A stretch of DNA of 64,000 nucleotides from NCBI RefSeq assembly GCF_018417535.1, contig NZ_CP070977.1, positions 2,976,001 through 3,040,000 of the forward strand, in the 5' to 3' direction. Positions 32,164-42,987 of this stretch are shown here, in pieces. Within the stretch, counting starts at the first letter, position 1. Every line of letters begins with the position of its first letter. The position numbers and the translations under genes were made by a program. The notes under the pieces are model-generated. The model searched no databases. It saw only the letters and a program-made list of their open reading frames with translations, and was not told where the DNA came from. The stretch is from Burkholderia pyrrocinia (GTDB taxonomy: Bacteria; Pseudomonadota; Gammaproteobacteria; Burkholderiales; Burkholderiaceae).

Positions 32164-32958
32164 TCACGCCGCCCCGATCCGCTCCGCTTGCGCCGGCGGC
32201 AGCAGCGCGTCGCTGTCGTCCTTCAGCCCGACGCCCGTCAGCTGGAGCCTGCGCGCATGCGTCATCAGGTAATGCAGCTTGTGCGCGGCGGCCGCGTGCG
32301 GCAGCCCTTCGGGCCGCACGTTCGAGATGCAGTTGCGCAGCGCGTCGTGGCAGCCGACCTTCGGCGCCCACGTCAGGTACACGCCGAGGCTGTCCGGCGA
32401 GCTGAGCCCCGGCCGTTCGCCGATCAGCATCGCGACGACCTTCGCGCGCAGCAGCTCGCCGATCTCGTCGCCGAGCGCGACGCGCGCCTGCTTCGCGACC
32501 ACCACCGGGCCGATCCGCCAGCCGTCCGCGTCGAGCCTTGGGCGCACGGCCTGCAGCAGCGGCAGCGCCTGCTTCGCGGCCGCGAACGCCGACAGCCCGT
32601 CGCCGACCACGAACACGACGTCGGGCGCATCGTCGAGCGCCGCGCCGTAACCGGCCAGCAGCCCGCGGCTGTCGTCCGACAGCTTGCGACCGAGGTCGGG
32701 CCGGCGCAGATAGTGGTCGCGGTCCGGCGCGGCGCTCTGCACGCCGAGCGTCGGCAGCAGGCCGGCCGCCTCGATCTCGCGCCGCAGCGCGTCCGCATCG
32801 AGCGGCTGGTGCACGGCGTCGCGCGCCTGCGCGTGCGACAGGTTGAAGGCCAGCAGCGGCGCGGTCGGCAGGCTGTTGCCCGCGCGGCCGAGCGCGATCC
32901 GCGCGTTCGTGAACGACTTCAACTGGCCCCACGGATTCTTTTCGACGGCATCGCTCAT
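32164..32958 (-). CDS. eutC: Ethanolamine ammonia-lyase, small subunit
   Basis: A 264-residue subunit of the coenzyme-B12-dependent ammonia-lyase that converts ethanolamine to acetaldehyde and ammonia. It has FTNARIALGRAGNSLPTAPL, FNLSHAQARDAVHQPLD, PDVVFVVGDGLSAFA, VARVALGDEIGELL-like and IGERPGLSSPDSLGVYLTW, and ends with NCISNVRPEGLPHAAAAHK. The start ATG 32958 overlaps the eutB stop by 4 bases (ATGA), so the subunits are translationally coupled. It is about 30 residues shorter than the E. coli subunit at the N-terminus, as is common in non-microcompartment types. Genes for a carboxysome-like shell and for the EutA reactivase are not in the window. Confidence 0.96.
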   Translation of the reverse strand: MSDAVEKNPWGQLKSFTNARIALGRAGNSLPTAPLLAFNLSHAQARDAVHQPLDADALRREIEAAGLLPTLGVQSAAPDRDHYLRRPDLGRKLSDDSRGLLAGYGAALDDAPDVVFVVGDGLSAFAAAKQALPLLQAVRPRLDADGWRIGPVVVAKQARVALGDEIGELLRAKVVAMLIGERPGLSSPDSLGVYLTWAPKVGCHDALRNCISNVRPEGLPHAAAAHKLHYLMTHARRLQLTGVGLKDDSDALLPPAQAERIGAA

Positions 32959-34352
32959 GCTGACAACCCCATCCAGTCGTTCGCGCCGGCCAGAAGCGGC
33001 GCGCGGGCCGTCGCGGCGCGCAGCGCGCCGTGCGAATCGGCGATCTCCATCGTCTCCAGCCATTCCTCGAACTCCGGTGCGCGGCGCAGGCCGAGCACCT
33101 CGCGCACGTAGAGCTGGTCGTGGAACGACGTGCTCTGGTAGTTCAGCATCACGTCGTCCGCGCCCGGAATCCCCATGATGAAGTTGATGCCGGCCGCGCC
33201 GAGCAGCGTCAGCAAGGTATCCATGTCGTCCTGGTCGGCTTCCGCGTGATTCGTGTAGCAGATGTCGCAGCCCATCGGCACGCCGAGCAGCTTCCCGCAG
33301 AAGTGATCCTCGAGCCCCGCGCGGATGATCTGCTTGCCGTCGTACAGGTATTCGGGCCCGATGAAGCCGACCACCGTGTTCACGAGGAACGGCTCGAACT
33401 TGCGCGCAACGGCATACGCGCGCACTTCGCAGGTCTGCTGGTCGACGCCGTGATGCGCGTTCGCCGACAACGCGCTGCCCTGGCCCGTCTCGAAGTACAT
33501 CAGGTTGTTGCCGACCGTGCCGCGCTTCAGCGACAACGCGGCCTCGCGCGCCTCGCCGAGCAGCGCGAGCGAGATCCCGAAGCTTGCGTTCGCCTTCTCG
33601 GTGCCCGCGATCGACTGGAACACGAGATCGACCGGCGCGCCCTTCTCGATCGCCGCGATCGTGTTGGTCACGTGGGTGAGCACGCACGACTGCGTCGGCA
33701 CGCCGTAGCGTTCGCGGAACCCGTCGATCATCGCCAGCAGCTTCACGATCGCCGCGAGGCTGTCGGTCGCCGGGTTGATGCCGATCATCGCGTCGCCGCA
33801 GCCGTACATCAGCCCGTCGAGCATCGACGCGGCGATCCCCTTCACGTCGTCGGTCGGGTGGTTCGGCTGCAGCCGCACCGACATCCGGCCGGCGAGCCCG
33901 ACCGTGTTGCGAAAGCGCGTGACCACGCGGCGCTTGCGCGCGGCCGCGATCAGGTCCTGGTTGCGCATCAGCTTCGACACCGCCGCGACCATCTCGGGCG
34001 TGAGGCCCGGCGCGATCCGTTCGAGCGCCGCGCCGTCGGCCGCGGGCGACAGCAGCCAGTTGCGGAAATCGCCGACGGTGAGATGCGAGATTTCCGCGAA
34101 CGCGGCAGCGTCGTGATCGTCGACGATCAGGCGCGTGACCTCGTCGTCTTCATACGGGATCACCGCTTCGCTGAGGAACGCCTTCAGCGGCACGCCCGCG
34201 AGCGCGATCTTCGCGGCGACGCGCTCCTCCTCGCTCGCCGCCGCGACGCCGGCGAGCTGGTCGCCGGAACGCAGCGGGCTCGCCTTCGCGAGCAGCGTCT
34301 TCAGGTCCGCGAAGCGGTACGTGCGCGGACCGATCGTCTCCGTATAGGACAT
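32955..34352 (-). CDS. eutB: Ethanolamine ammonia-lyase, large subunit
   Basis: A 465-residue catalytic subunit with a TIM barrel that binds ethanolamine and adenosylcobalamin with EutC. ATG 34352 (MSYTETIGPRTYRFADLK) follows AAGGAG nine bases upstream; the upstream in-frame ATG at 34382 lacks support. Landmarks: GDQLAGVAAASEEERVAAK, RNTVGLAGRMSVRLQPNHPT, DAMIGINPATDS, FQSIAGTEKANASFGI, FETGQGSALSANAHHGVDQ and PMGCDICYTNHAEADQDDMD, matching the EutB family closely. It forms a unit with eutC (overlap) and eat (101 bp upstream): uptake, then deamination. Confidence 0.97.
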   Translation of the reverse strand: MSYTETIGPRTYRFADLKTLLAKASPLRSGDQLAGVAAASEEERVAAKIALAGVPLKAFLSEAVIPYEDDEVTRLIVDDHDAAAFAEISHLTVGDFRNWLLSPAADGAALERIAPGLTPEMVAAVSKLMRNQDLIAAARKRRVVTRFRNTVGLAGRMSVRLQPNHPTDDVKGIAASMLDGLMYGCGDAMIGINPATDSLAAIVKLLAMIDGFRERYGVPTQSCVLTHVTNTIAAIEKGAPVDLVFQSIAGTEKANASFGISLALLGEAREAALSLKRGTVGNNLMYFETGQGSALSANAHHGVDQQTCEVRAYAVARKFEPFLVNTVVGFIGPEYLYDGKQIIRAGLEDHFCGKLLGVPMGCDICYTNHAEADQDDMDTLLTLLGAAGINFIMGIPGADDVMLNYQSTSFHDQLYVREVLGLRRAPEFEEWLETMEIADSHGALRAATARAPLLAGANDWMGLSA

Positions 34353-34453
34353 CGTGCGAGTCTCCTTGCCCATCCTTGCCAAAAGCCGACGGCGCGCCCG
34401 TTCGACGGGGCGCGCCGGATGCCGTCAGGAACGGCCGTTCACCTGCGCCATGC

Positions 34454-35866
34454 TCACTCCTCCAGCAGCGCGTCGCCGGGCGCGCTCGCGCGCTGCGAAC
34501 GGGTCGCGAGGAAATACGCGTAGCCGAGCGCGAGGAAGCCGACGAACACCAGCGCGACCAGCCCGTTGAAGTACACCATCGTACCGAGACAGACGAACGC
34601 CGCAAGAATCGCGAATGCCGGGAAGATCGGGTACAGCGGTGCGCGGAACGGCCGCGCCATGTTCGGCTGCGAGCGGCGCAGCTTGAACAGCGACGCCATG
34701 CTGACGATATACATCACGATCGCACCGAATACCGACATCGTCACGATATTCGCGGTCAGCGTCTGCCCGCCGAACTGGATCAGCTCGTCGCTGTAGATCG
34801 CCGCGATGCCGACCACGCCGCCCGCGAGAATCGCGCGATGCGGGGTCTTGAAGCGCGGATGCACCTTCCCGAGCCACTCCGGCAGGTAGCCTTCGCGAGC
34901 CAGCGCGAAGATCTGGCGCGAATAGCCGAGGATGATCCCGTGGAACGACGCGACCAGGCCGAACAGCCCCAGCCACACGAGCATGTGCATCCAGCCGCTG
35001 TTCGCGCCGACGATGTACTTCATCGCCTGCGGCAGCGGGTCGTTGATGTTCGCGAGCTTGGTCCAGTCGCCCGCGCCGCCGGCGAACACCATCACGCCGA
35101 TCGCGAGCGCGACGAGGGTCAGGATCCCGGCGACATACGCGATCGGAATCGAGCGCTTCGGGTTCTTCGCTTCCTCGGCGGCCATCGCGACGCCTTCGAT
35201 CGCGAGGAAGAACCAGATCGCGAACGGGATCGCCGCGAACATCCCGTGGAATGCGCCGACGCTGAAATGATCGGCGCCCGACCAGCCGCCCTTCATGAAA
35301 TTGCTCCACGCGAAGCCCGGCGACACGACGCCCATGAACACCAGCAGTTCGAAAATGGCGAGCAGCGTGACGACGAGCTCGAACGTCGCGGCGATCTGCA
35401 CGCCGACGATGTTCAACGCCATGAACACGAGATACGCGCCCATCGCCGCATGCTTCGGCTCGAGGCCCGGGAACTGCACGTGCAGGTATGCGCCGATCGC
35501 GAGCGCGATCGCGGGCGGCGCGAACACGAACTCGACGAGCGTCGCGGCGCCGGCGAGATAGCCGCCCGTCGGGCCGAATGCGCGGCGCGCATACGCGAAC
35601 GGGCCGCCCGCGTGCGGGATCGACGTCGTCAGTTCGGTGAAGCTGAAGATGAAGGTCGTGTACATCGCCGCGACGAACAGCGCGGTGACGACGAACCCCA
35701 GCGTACCGGCACTCGCCCAGCCGTAGCTCCAGCCGAAGTATTCGCCTGAAATCACGAGGCCGACCGCGATGCCCCACAGTTGCCAGGTCCCGAGCGTCTG
35801 CTGCAGCGCGGGCTGGCCGGACGACTTGGCGCCGGCGGCGGGCCGGCCATTCGACTCTGCTTTCAT
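34454..35866 (-). CDS. eat: Ethanolamine permease (APC superfamily)
   Basis: A 470-residue transporter with about 12 membrane segments. The first is WGIAVGLVISGEYFGWSYGW, and the Eat-specific FTELTTSIPHAGGPFAYARR and PNMARPFRAPLYPIFPAFAI are clear. ATG 35866 has GAGGAG at good spacing. It imports ethanolamine across the inner membrane for EutBC, encoded next on the same strand. A 35-base basic or Gln-rich N-terminal cytoplasmic segment precedes the first helix. The 186-bp space upstream (35867-36052) should hold the promoter of the eat-eutB-eutC unit; no consensus -24/-12 element was found there by eye. Confidence 0.93.
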   Translation of the reverse strand: MKAESNGRPAAGAKSSGQPALQQTLGTWQLWGIAVGLVISGEYFGWSYGWASAGTLGFVVTALFVAAMYTTFIFSFTELTTSIPHAGGPFAYARRAFGPTGGYLAGAATLVEFVFAPPAIALAIGAYLHVQFPGLEPKHAAMGAYLVFMALNIVGVQIAATFELVVTLLAIFELLVFMGVVSPGFAWSNFMKGGWSGADHFSVGAFHGMFAAIPFAIWFFLAIEGVAMAAEEAKNPKRSIPIAYVAGILTLVALAIGVMVFAGGAGDWTKLANINDPLPQAMKYIVGANSGWMHMLVWLGLFGLVASFHGIILGYSRQIFALAREGYLPEWLGKVHPRFKTPHRAILAGGVVGIAAIYSDELIQFGGQTLTANIVTMSVFGAIVMYIVSMASLFKLRRSQPNMARPFRAPLYPIFPAFAILAAFVCLGTMVYFNGLVALVFVGFLALGYAYFLATRSQRASAPGDALLEE

Positions 35867-36052
35867 CGGACTCTCTCCTCAAAGGCGCCGGGCCTGACGG
35901 CCTGCGCGACTGAGAATCGATGCTAGAGAGTCATTAAACGACGTGTTATCGAAATTCGGCAAAGATCGCGGCTGACATTTAGCTTTCTGAAACGCCGGCC
36001 GCGGTCGTTGCGAGTGCCATCCGGCCGCACGAGGCGGCCGGGCCCCCCACGC

Positions 36053-37516
36053 TTACTGGCCGCCGCTGCGCTGGTTGAACCAGCGGTCGAGCAGCTTGCC
36101 GGCCGCTTCGCGGCCGCCGAGGCCGAACGACAGCGCGACGGCCACCGCGATCGCGCCGAGCACGAGGCCGAACGCGAGCTGAACGATCTCGTTCGCGATG
36201 CCCATCGCGCGCAGCCCCATCGCGAACACGAGGCCGAGGATCGCGAATTGCGCGATGCGCGCGAACAGCACGCTATGCTCGCGGTCGGCCTGCTCGATCA
36301 CGCGGCGCGCGAGGCCCGCGAGCCACACGCCGATCACGAGGATCACGCCGCCCATCAGCACATGGCCGCCGAATTCGATGAACAGCGTGACGACGTCGCG
36401 CACCTGCGAGAAGCCGAGCCGGTTCGCTGCCTCGACCGACGCGAACAGCATCGCGAAGAACACGATCAGCCGCGCGACCAGCACCGACGGCTGCAGGATC
36501 CCCGAGAACACGCGCTCGACGCCGAGCACGGCCGGCAGCCCGTCGACGCCGGCGGCTTCCAGCAGCTTCTGCGCGAGCGACGCGACGAAGCGCGCGAAGT
36601 AGAACGTGACGAGCACGATCACGATCGCCGCGACGATGTCCGGCACCGCGCCGAGGAACTGGTTCAGCATGTTGGTCGCGGGGCCCGAGATCGCGTCGAT
36701 CTTCAGCGCGTCGAGTGCGGAGATCAGCGTCGGCACGAACACGAACACGTAGACGATCGTGCCGATCAGGCTCGACACGCGCACGGGCGTCGGGCTGTCG
36801 AGACGCTGCGTGAGGCGGTCGGCGCCGGCGGCGACGAGCAGGTTCGTCACGAGGCCGCGCAGCACGCGCGCAACGATCCAGCCGACAAAGCCGATCACCG
36901 CGGCCGCGAACAGGTTCGGCACGATCGCGAGCAGCTTGTCGACCATCCCCTGCACGGGCGACAACAGGCCCGACAGTGCGAACGACGCGAGGATCGCCGG
37001 CAGGAACATCAGGATCACGAGCCAGAACAGCACGTCGCCGAGGTAGCCGCTCATCGGCTGCATGCCCGCGCCTTCGGACAGCTTGTCGTCGATCTTGCTG
37101 GCCTTCAGCGCGCGGTTCGCGAGGCTGCGCAGCAGCGACGCGATGAGCCACGCGATCAGCGTCAGCGCCGCGCCGCCGATCAGGTTCGGCAGGTAGTTGA
37201 CGATGTGCGTGACGAGCAGCGAGAACGGATTGGAGACCGCGTACAGGTTGAGCACGTTGAAGATGCCCACCGCGGTGACGAGCAGCACCAGCCAGAACAG
37301 GCCGCCGGCGATGATCCGCTCGACGTACGCACCCTGGCCGGTACTTTCGTTGATCCGCTGGTCGACCTTCAGCGCGTTGAGCAGGCGCAGCGCACCGGCC
37401 CGCACCACCACCGCGATCAGCCAGCCGATCACCAGGATGCCGATCGCGCCGGCGATCTTTGGCAGATATCCGCCTAGCGTGGTCTGCAGCGACGTGATGA
37501 AGCTGGAAGCATCCAT
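36053..37516 (-). CDS. CmpX-like mechanosensitive-channel-family membrane protein
   Basis: A 487-residue inner-membrane protein made of repeated pairs of a long helix and an amphipathic stretch: LPKIAGAIGILVIGWLIAVV, YLPNLIGGAALTLIAWLIAS, VPNLFAAAVIGFVGWIVARV, VPDIVAAIVIVLVTFYFARF and HVLMGGVILVIGVWLAGLAR. This is the conserved TM-helix repeat (PF05552 type) of CmpX proteins in Pseudomonas and related bacteria. A canonical MscS beta-domain is not seen, so it is not a standard MscS. ATG 37516 follows GGGAGAACAAGAA. CmpX in Pseudomonas affects envelope stress and ECF-sigma activity; transfer of that role is inference. Transcribed alone. Confidence 0.82.
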   Translation of the reverse strand: MDASSFITSLQTTLGGYLPKIAGAIGILVIGWLIAVVVRAGALRLLNALKVDQRINESTGQGAYVERIIAGGLFWLVLLVTAVGIFNVLNLYAVSNPFSLLVTHIVNYLPNLIGGAALTLIAWLIASLLRSLANRALKASKIDDKLSEGAGMQPMSGYLGDVLFWLVILMFLPAILASFALSGLLSPVQGMVDKLLAIVPNLFAAAVIGFVGWIVARVLRGLVTNLLVAAGADRLTQRLDSPTPVRVSSLIGTIVYVFVFVPTLISALDALKIDAISGPATNMLNQFLGAVPDIVAAIVIVLVTFYFARFVASLAQKLLEAAGVDGLPAVLGVERVFSGILQPSVLVARLIVFFAMLFASVEAANRLGFSQVRDVVTLFIEFGGHVLMGGVILVIGVWLAGLARRVIEQADREHSVLFARIAQFAILGLVFAMGLRAMGIANEIVQLAFGLVLGAIAVAVALSFGLGGREAAGKLLDRWFNQRSGGQ

Positions 37517-37792
37517 TTCTTGTTCTCCCGAAAAACGTGGTGTTGCGATTGAACATCGACGAACTACCTGCGTACTTCGAAAAGCGTGCGTTGCCGCCTG
37601 AGCAACTTACCCGAGAAAAATGACGCCTTCACCCTATTTCACCGTCTTTAACTTTAGTCGTAGATATCAGGGGGGCAAGACCCCATTTCGGCAAAATAAA
37701 AAGGGGCGGATTCACCGGCCGCTACGCAATTCCGCAAGATTTATCCATTCGGGCCGTGCTACCGTGGCGTCGGTTCTTGTCCGGACACGCCG

Positions 37793-38671
37793 ATGACAGT
37801 CGAAACGAAAACCGACAAACCCGCGTGGATCCGCTATGCGGCCAGCGTGGCACGCGTCCACGAGTACATCCGTGCGCATCTCGATGGCCCGCTCGACCTG
37901 AACCGGCTCGCCGAAGTCGCGTGCCTGTCGCCGTATCACTGGCAGCGCGTCTACCGCGCGCTGTACGGCGAATCGATCGTGCTGACGGTGCGGCGGATGC
38001 GGATCGTGCGTGCGTCCGAGGATCTCGTGTGCACGGCGCGGCCGATCGACGAGATCGCGCGGCGCGCGGGCTACGGTTCGACGCACGCGTTCGCCCGGGC
38101 GTTTCGCGACGCCTACGGCGTGCCGCCCGCGCAGCACCGGCGCACGGGCGTCCACCGGCCCATCTATCCGCTACAGAGAGGAGAGGAAGACATGTTCAAG
38201 CATGAAGTCGAGATCCGGCGCCTGCCGGAACTGCGCGGCTACGCGGTGGCGCATACCGGCGCGTACATGAAGGTCGGCGACGCATTCGCGCAGGTCGGCA
38301 TGTGGGTCGGGCAACACGGGCTGATCGGCCCGGGCGCCAGGATGATCGGCATTTTCTACGACGATCCGGACACGACGCCCGAAGCGCAACTGCGTGCAAA
38401 GGCCTGCTTCATGCCGGCCGACAACGCGCCGGACGTGGAGCCCGTGCCGCCCGTCGAACGTGCGACGGTAGCGGGCGGCGAATATGCGGTGCTGCTGCAT
38501 ACGGGGCCGTATGCGGACCTGAAGACGGCCTACCAGTGGCTCTATGGCGACTGGCTGCGTCACTCTGGCCGCGAAGCCGCCGACGCGCCGCCGTTCGAGC
38601 TGTACCTCAACACGCCGATGGACGCGGCGCCGGCCGACCTGCGCACCGAGATCCACCTGCCGCTGCGCTGA
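37793..38671 (+). CDS. AraC-family regulator with GyrI-like effector domain
   Basis: A 292-residue regulator. The N-terminal AraC DNA-binding domain (about 20-118) has LDLNRLAEVACLSPYHWQRV and IDEIARRAGYGSTHAFARAF, a Rob/SoxS/MarA-type pair of helix-turn-helix units. The C-terminal GyrI/Rob-like domain (about 133-292) has MFKHEVEIRRLPELRGYAVA, VGMWVGQHGLIGPGARMIGI and a final FELYLNTPMDAAPADLRTEI. Such proteins bind small hydrophobic or cationic ligands and often switch on efflux or stress genes. No ribosome binding site is strong at 37793, but the domain boundary fits. It is divergent from the CmpX-like gene and converges with the zinc-ribbon gene. Confidence 0.9.
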   Translation: MTVETKTDKPAWIRYAASVARVHEYIRAHLDGPLDLNRLAEVACLSPYHWQRVYRALYGESIVLTVRRMRIVRASEDLVCTARPIDEIARRAGYGSTHAFARAFRDAYGVPPAQHRRTGVHRPIYPLQRGEEDMFKHEVEIRRLPELRGYAVAHTGAYMKVGDAFAQVGMWVGQHGLIGPGARMIGIFYDDPDTTPEAQLRAKACFMPADNAPDVEPVPPVERATVAGGEYAVLLHTGPYADLKTAYQWLYGDWLRHSGREAADAPPFELYLNTPMDAAPADLRTEIHLPLR

Positions 38672-38751
38672 TCGACGGGCCGGTGCGCCGGCCCTGAAAC
38701 GAAGCGCGCCGGCCGGCGTCCATGCGCCGCCGGCGCGAATGGCCGGCACGC

Positions 38752-39153
38752 TCAGGCGGCCTGCGTCCCGCACCCTGGACAAAAACGCGCGTCGGCAGCC
38801 AGCGCCGCGTGGCAGCGGCTGCAAGCCTTGCCGCGTTGCGCCGCACCGCACTGCGTGCAGAAACGCGCATCCGCCGCGTTGAGTGCGCCGCAACCCGCGC
38901 ACGCAAGCTGGCTCAGCGGCACGTTGCCGCCCTGGCCGCCATGGCCGCCATGGCCGCCATGACCGCCATGACCGTCGGCCGGCGCCTGCCAGCCCCAGCC
39001 GTAGCGATCGCGGCCGCGCGCATCGTGGCCGCCATGCCCGTCCCGGCGCTGCCCGCCGTGATGCCCGCCGCCGCTGCCGCCGCTGCCGCTGTTGCCGTGC
39101 CCGCCGCCATGGCCACCGCCGTGGCCGCCCAGGATCCGTTTCAGAAAGCTCAT
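38752..39153 (-). CDS. Gly/His-rich double zinc-ribbon protein, cotranscribed with cadA
   Basis: A 133-residue protein, MSFLKRILGG followed by ~65 residues of Gly/His repeats (GGHGGGHGG, HGGHDARGRD, HGGHGGHGGHGG), then a double zinc ribbon: CAGCGALNAADARFCTQCG and CSRCHAALAADARFCPGCG, with four CxxC knuckles. ATG 39153 has GAGGAG five to seven bases upstream. It begins only 10 bp after the cadA stop on the same strand, so it belongs to the cadA unit. The His-rich part could bind Zn, Cd or Ni and the ribbons hold structural Zn; a metal-buffering role is inferred from composition and position, and no family role is known to me. Confidence 0.75.
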   Translation of the reverse strand: MSFLKRILGGHGGGHGGGHGNSGSGGSGGGHHGGQRRDGHGGHDARGRDRYGWGWQAPADGHGGHGGHGGHGGQGGNVPLSQLACAGCGALNAADARFCTQCGAAQRGKACSRCHAALAADARFCPGCGTQAA

Positions 39154-39163
39154 CGCCCGCTCC

Positions 39164-41788
<2,625 letters not shown>

Positions 41789-41818
41789 GACAACCTCCTT
41801 TATGGCTTGACGGTGTAG

Positions 41819-41849
41819 AGTTAACACCCTGAAGCCACTACAAGGTCAA
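41819..41849 (-). promoter_or_regulatory. MerR-type promoter and operator for cadA
   Basis: Read on the reverse strand, -35 TTGACC (41849-41844) and -10 TTAACT (41824-41819) are 19 bp apart, the overlong spacing that MerR proteins untwist. Between and overlapping them lies the dyad ACCTTGTAGTGGCTTCAGGGT (41846-41826; arms match 7 of 10), close to CadR/PbrR/ZntR operators. The start codons of cadA and its regulator face away on both sides. Confidence 0.85.
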
Positions 41850-41869
41850 CCCTTGCACGGGAGAAAGGC

Positions 41870-42301
41870 ATGAAGATTGGCGAACTGGCCAAAGCGGCCC
41901 GCTGCACGCCCGAAACGATCCGCTTCTACGAGAAGGAGGGGCTGATGCCGGATGCGGAGCGCACCGATTCGAACTACCGCAACTACACCGACGTGCACGT
42001 CGAACGGCTGCGCTTCATCCGCAACTGCCGCGCACTCGACATGGCGCACGACGAGATTCGCGCGCTGCTGCAGCTCACCGACACGCCGGCCGACCGCTGC
42101 GATTCGATCAATTCGCTGCTCGACGACCACATCGGACACGTCGACGCGCGCCTCGCGGAACTCACGCATCTGCGCGACCAGCTCACCGAATTGCGCCGCC
42201 AGTGCGTCGGCGAGCATTCGGTCGAGGATTGCGGGATCGTGCACGGTCTCGCGACGATGGAAACCGTCGCGCCGGCCGCGAAGCGCTCGCACCTCGGCTG
42301 A
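41870..42301 (+). CDS. cadR: MerR-family Cd/Pb(/Zn)-responsive regulator
   Basis: A 143-residue MerR protein. The N-terminal winged HTH is MKIGELAKAARCTPETIRFY then EKEGLMPDAERTDSNYRNY. The metal-site cysteines are Cys 77, Cys 112 and Cys 121 (TPADRCDS, LRRQCVGEHSVEDCG): three Cys with the C-x8-C pair as in PbrR-type sensors, whereas CadR-type spacing is slightly shorter. GGGAGAAAGG precedes ATG 41870. It is divergent from cadA with the operator between, and should activate cadA when Cd(II), Pb(II) or Zn(II) binds. Which metal is preferred cannot be told from sequence; CadR or PbrR is the best label. Confidence 0.92.
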   Translation: MKIGELAKAARCTPETIRFYEKEGLMPDAERTDSNYRNYTDVHVERLRFIRNCRALDMAHDEIRALLQLTDTPADRCDSINSLLDDHIGHVDARLAELTHLRDQLTELRRQCVGEHSVEDCGIVHGLATMETVAPAAKRSHLG

Positions 42302-42314
42302 AACCCTTGCGAAA

Positions 42315-42369
42315 TATGATATTCAGGTTGAGAATAGTTATATTATTACTAGGAATATCATAACTATTC
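42315..42369. promoter_or_regulatory. Two interleaved 10-bp perfect inverted repeats upstream of the padR gene
   Basis: TATGATATTC (42315-42324) pairs with GAATATCATA (42353-42362), and GAATAGTTAT (42332-42341) pairs with ATAACTATTC (42360-42369). The second ends at the base before the PadR start codon. All half-sites share a GAATA/TATTC core. The region is sharply AT-rich. It is a strong candidate operator for PadR autoregulation. Confidence 0.75.
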
Positions 42370-42942
42370 ATGTCTACGAGCCGCCCGTCCCCGCTCGCGC
42401 TCGCGGTCCTCGCGACGCTCACCGAAACGCCGATGCATCCGTACGGGATGCTTCAGCAACTGAAGGCTCGCGGGTACGACGAAGTCGTCAACGTGCGGCA
42501 GCGCACGAGCCTCTACCAGACGATCGACCGGCTGCTGCGCGACGGGCTGATCGCCGTGCACGACACCGAGCGCGACGGCGCCTTTCCGGAGCGCACGCTG
42601 TATGCGCTGACCGAGGCCGGGCACTCGGCCGGGCAGACGTGGTTGCATGCGCTGCTCGCGGAGCCCGCGCGTGAATTTCCCGCGTTCGGCGCCGGCCTCG
42701 CGTTCCTGCCGCTGCTTGACGCTGAAGATGCGCGGCACCAGCTCGAGCTTCGGATTGCCCGGCTCGACGCCGAGCGCGGGCGCCTGGAAGCGCTGCGCAA
42801 CGCCGCGCAGGCCGACCAGGTGCCGCGCCTGTTCCTGCTGCAGAACGAACATGCGCTCGTGCTGCTCAATGCGGAGCTCGACTGGGCGCGCAGTGTCGTC
42901 GAACACCTGAAGATCGGCGCGCTGCGCTGGGTGGATGGCTGA
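42370..42942 (+). CDS. PadR-family transcriptional regulator
   Basis: A 190-residue PadR-like protein. The N-terminal winged helix is ALAVLATLTETPMHPYGMLQ, QLKARGYDEVVNVRQRTSLY and QTIDRLLRDGLIAVHDTERD, followed by LYALTEAGHS. The C-terminal part (about 95-185) is a helical dimerisation domain (ARHQLELRIARLDAERGRLE). PadR proteins are small ligand-released repressors, often of efflux or phenolic-acid genes. No obvious Shine-Dalgarno is present because the operator-like repeats run up to the ATG. No target gene adjoins on the same strand; the downstream gene converges on the other strand. Targets beyond itself are unknown. Confidence 0.9.
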   Translation: MSTSRPSPLALAVLATLTETPMHPYGMLQQLKARGYDEVVNVRQRTSLYQTIDRLLRDGLIAVHDTERDGAFPERTLYALTEAGHSAGQTWLHALLAEPAREFPAFGAGLAFLPLLDAEDARHQLELRIARLDAERGRLEALRNAAQADQVPRLFLLQNEHALVLLNAELDWARSVVEHLKIGALRWVDG

Positions 42943-42987
42943 CAAGTAACAAAGGCCGATTCCCGCCATTAACGGGAATCGCCCCCG

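Noticed and set aside
36053..37516. A standard MscS channel
   Set aside because: The repeated TM-helix modules are present but the MscS pore helix and beta-domain signature are not seen; CmpX-like fits better.
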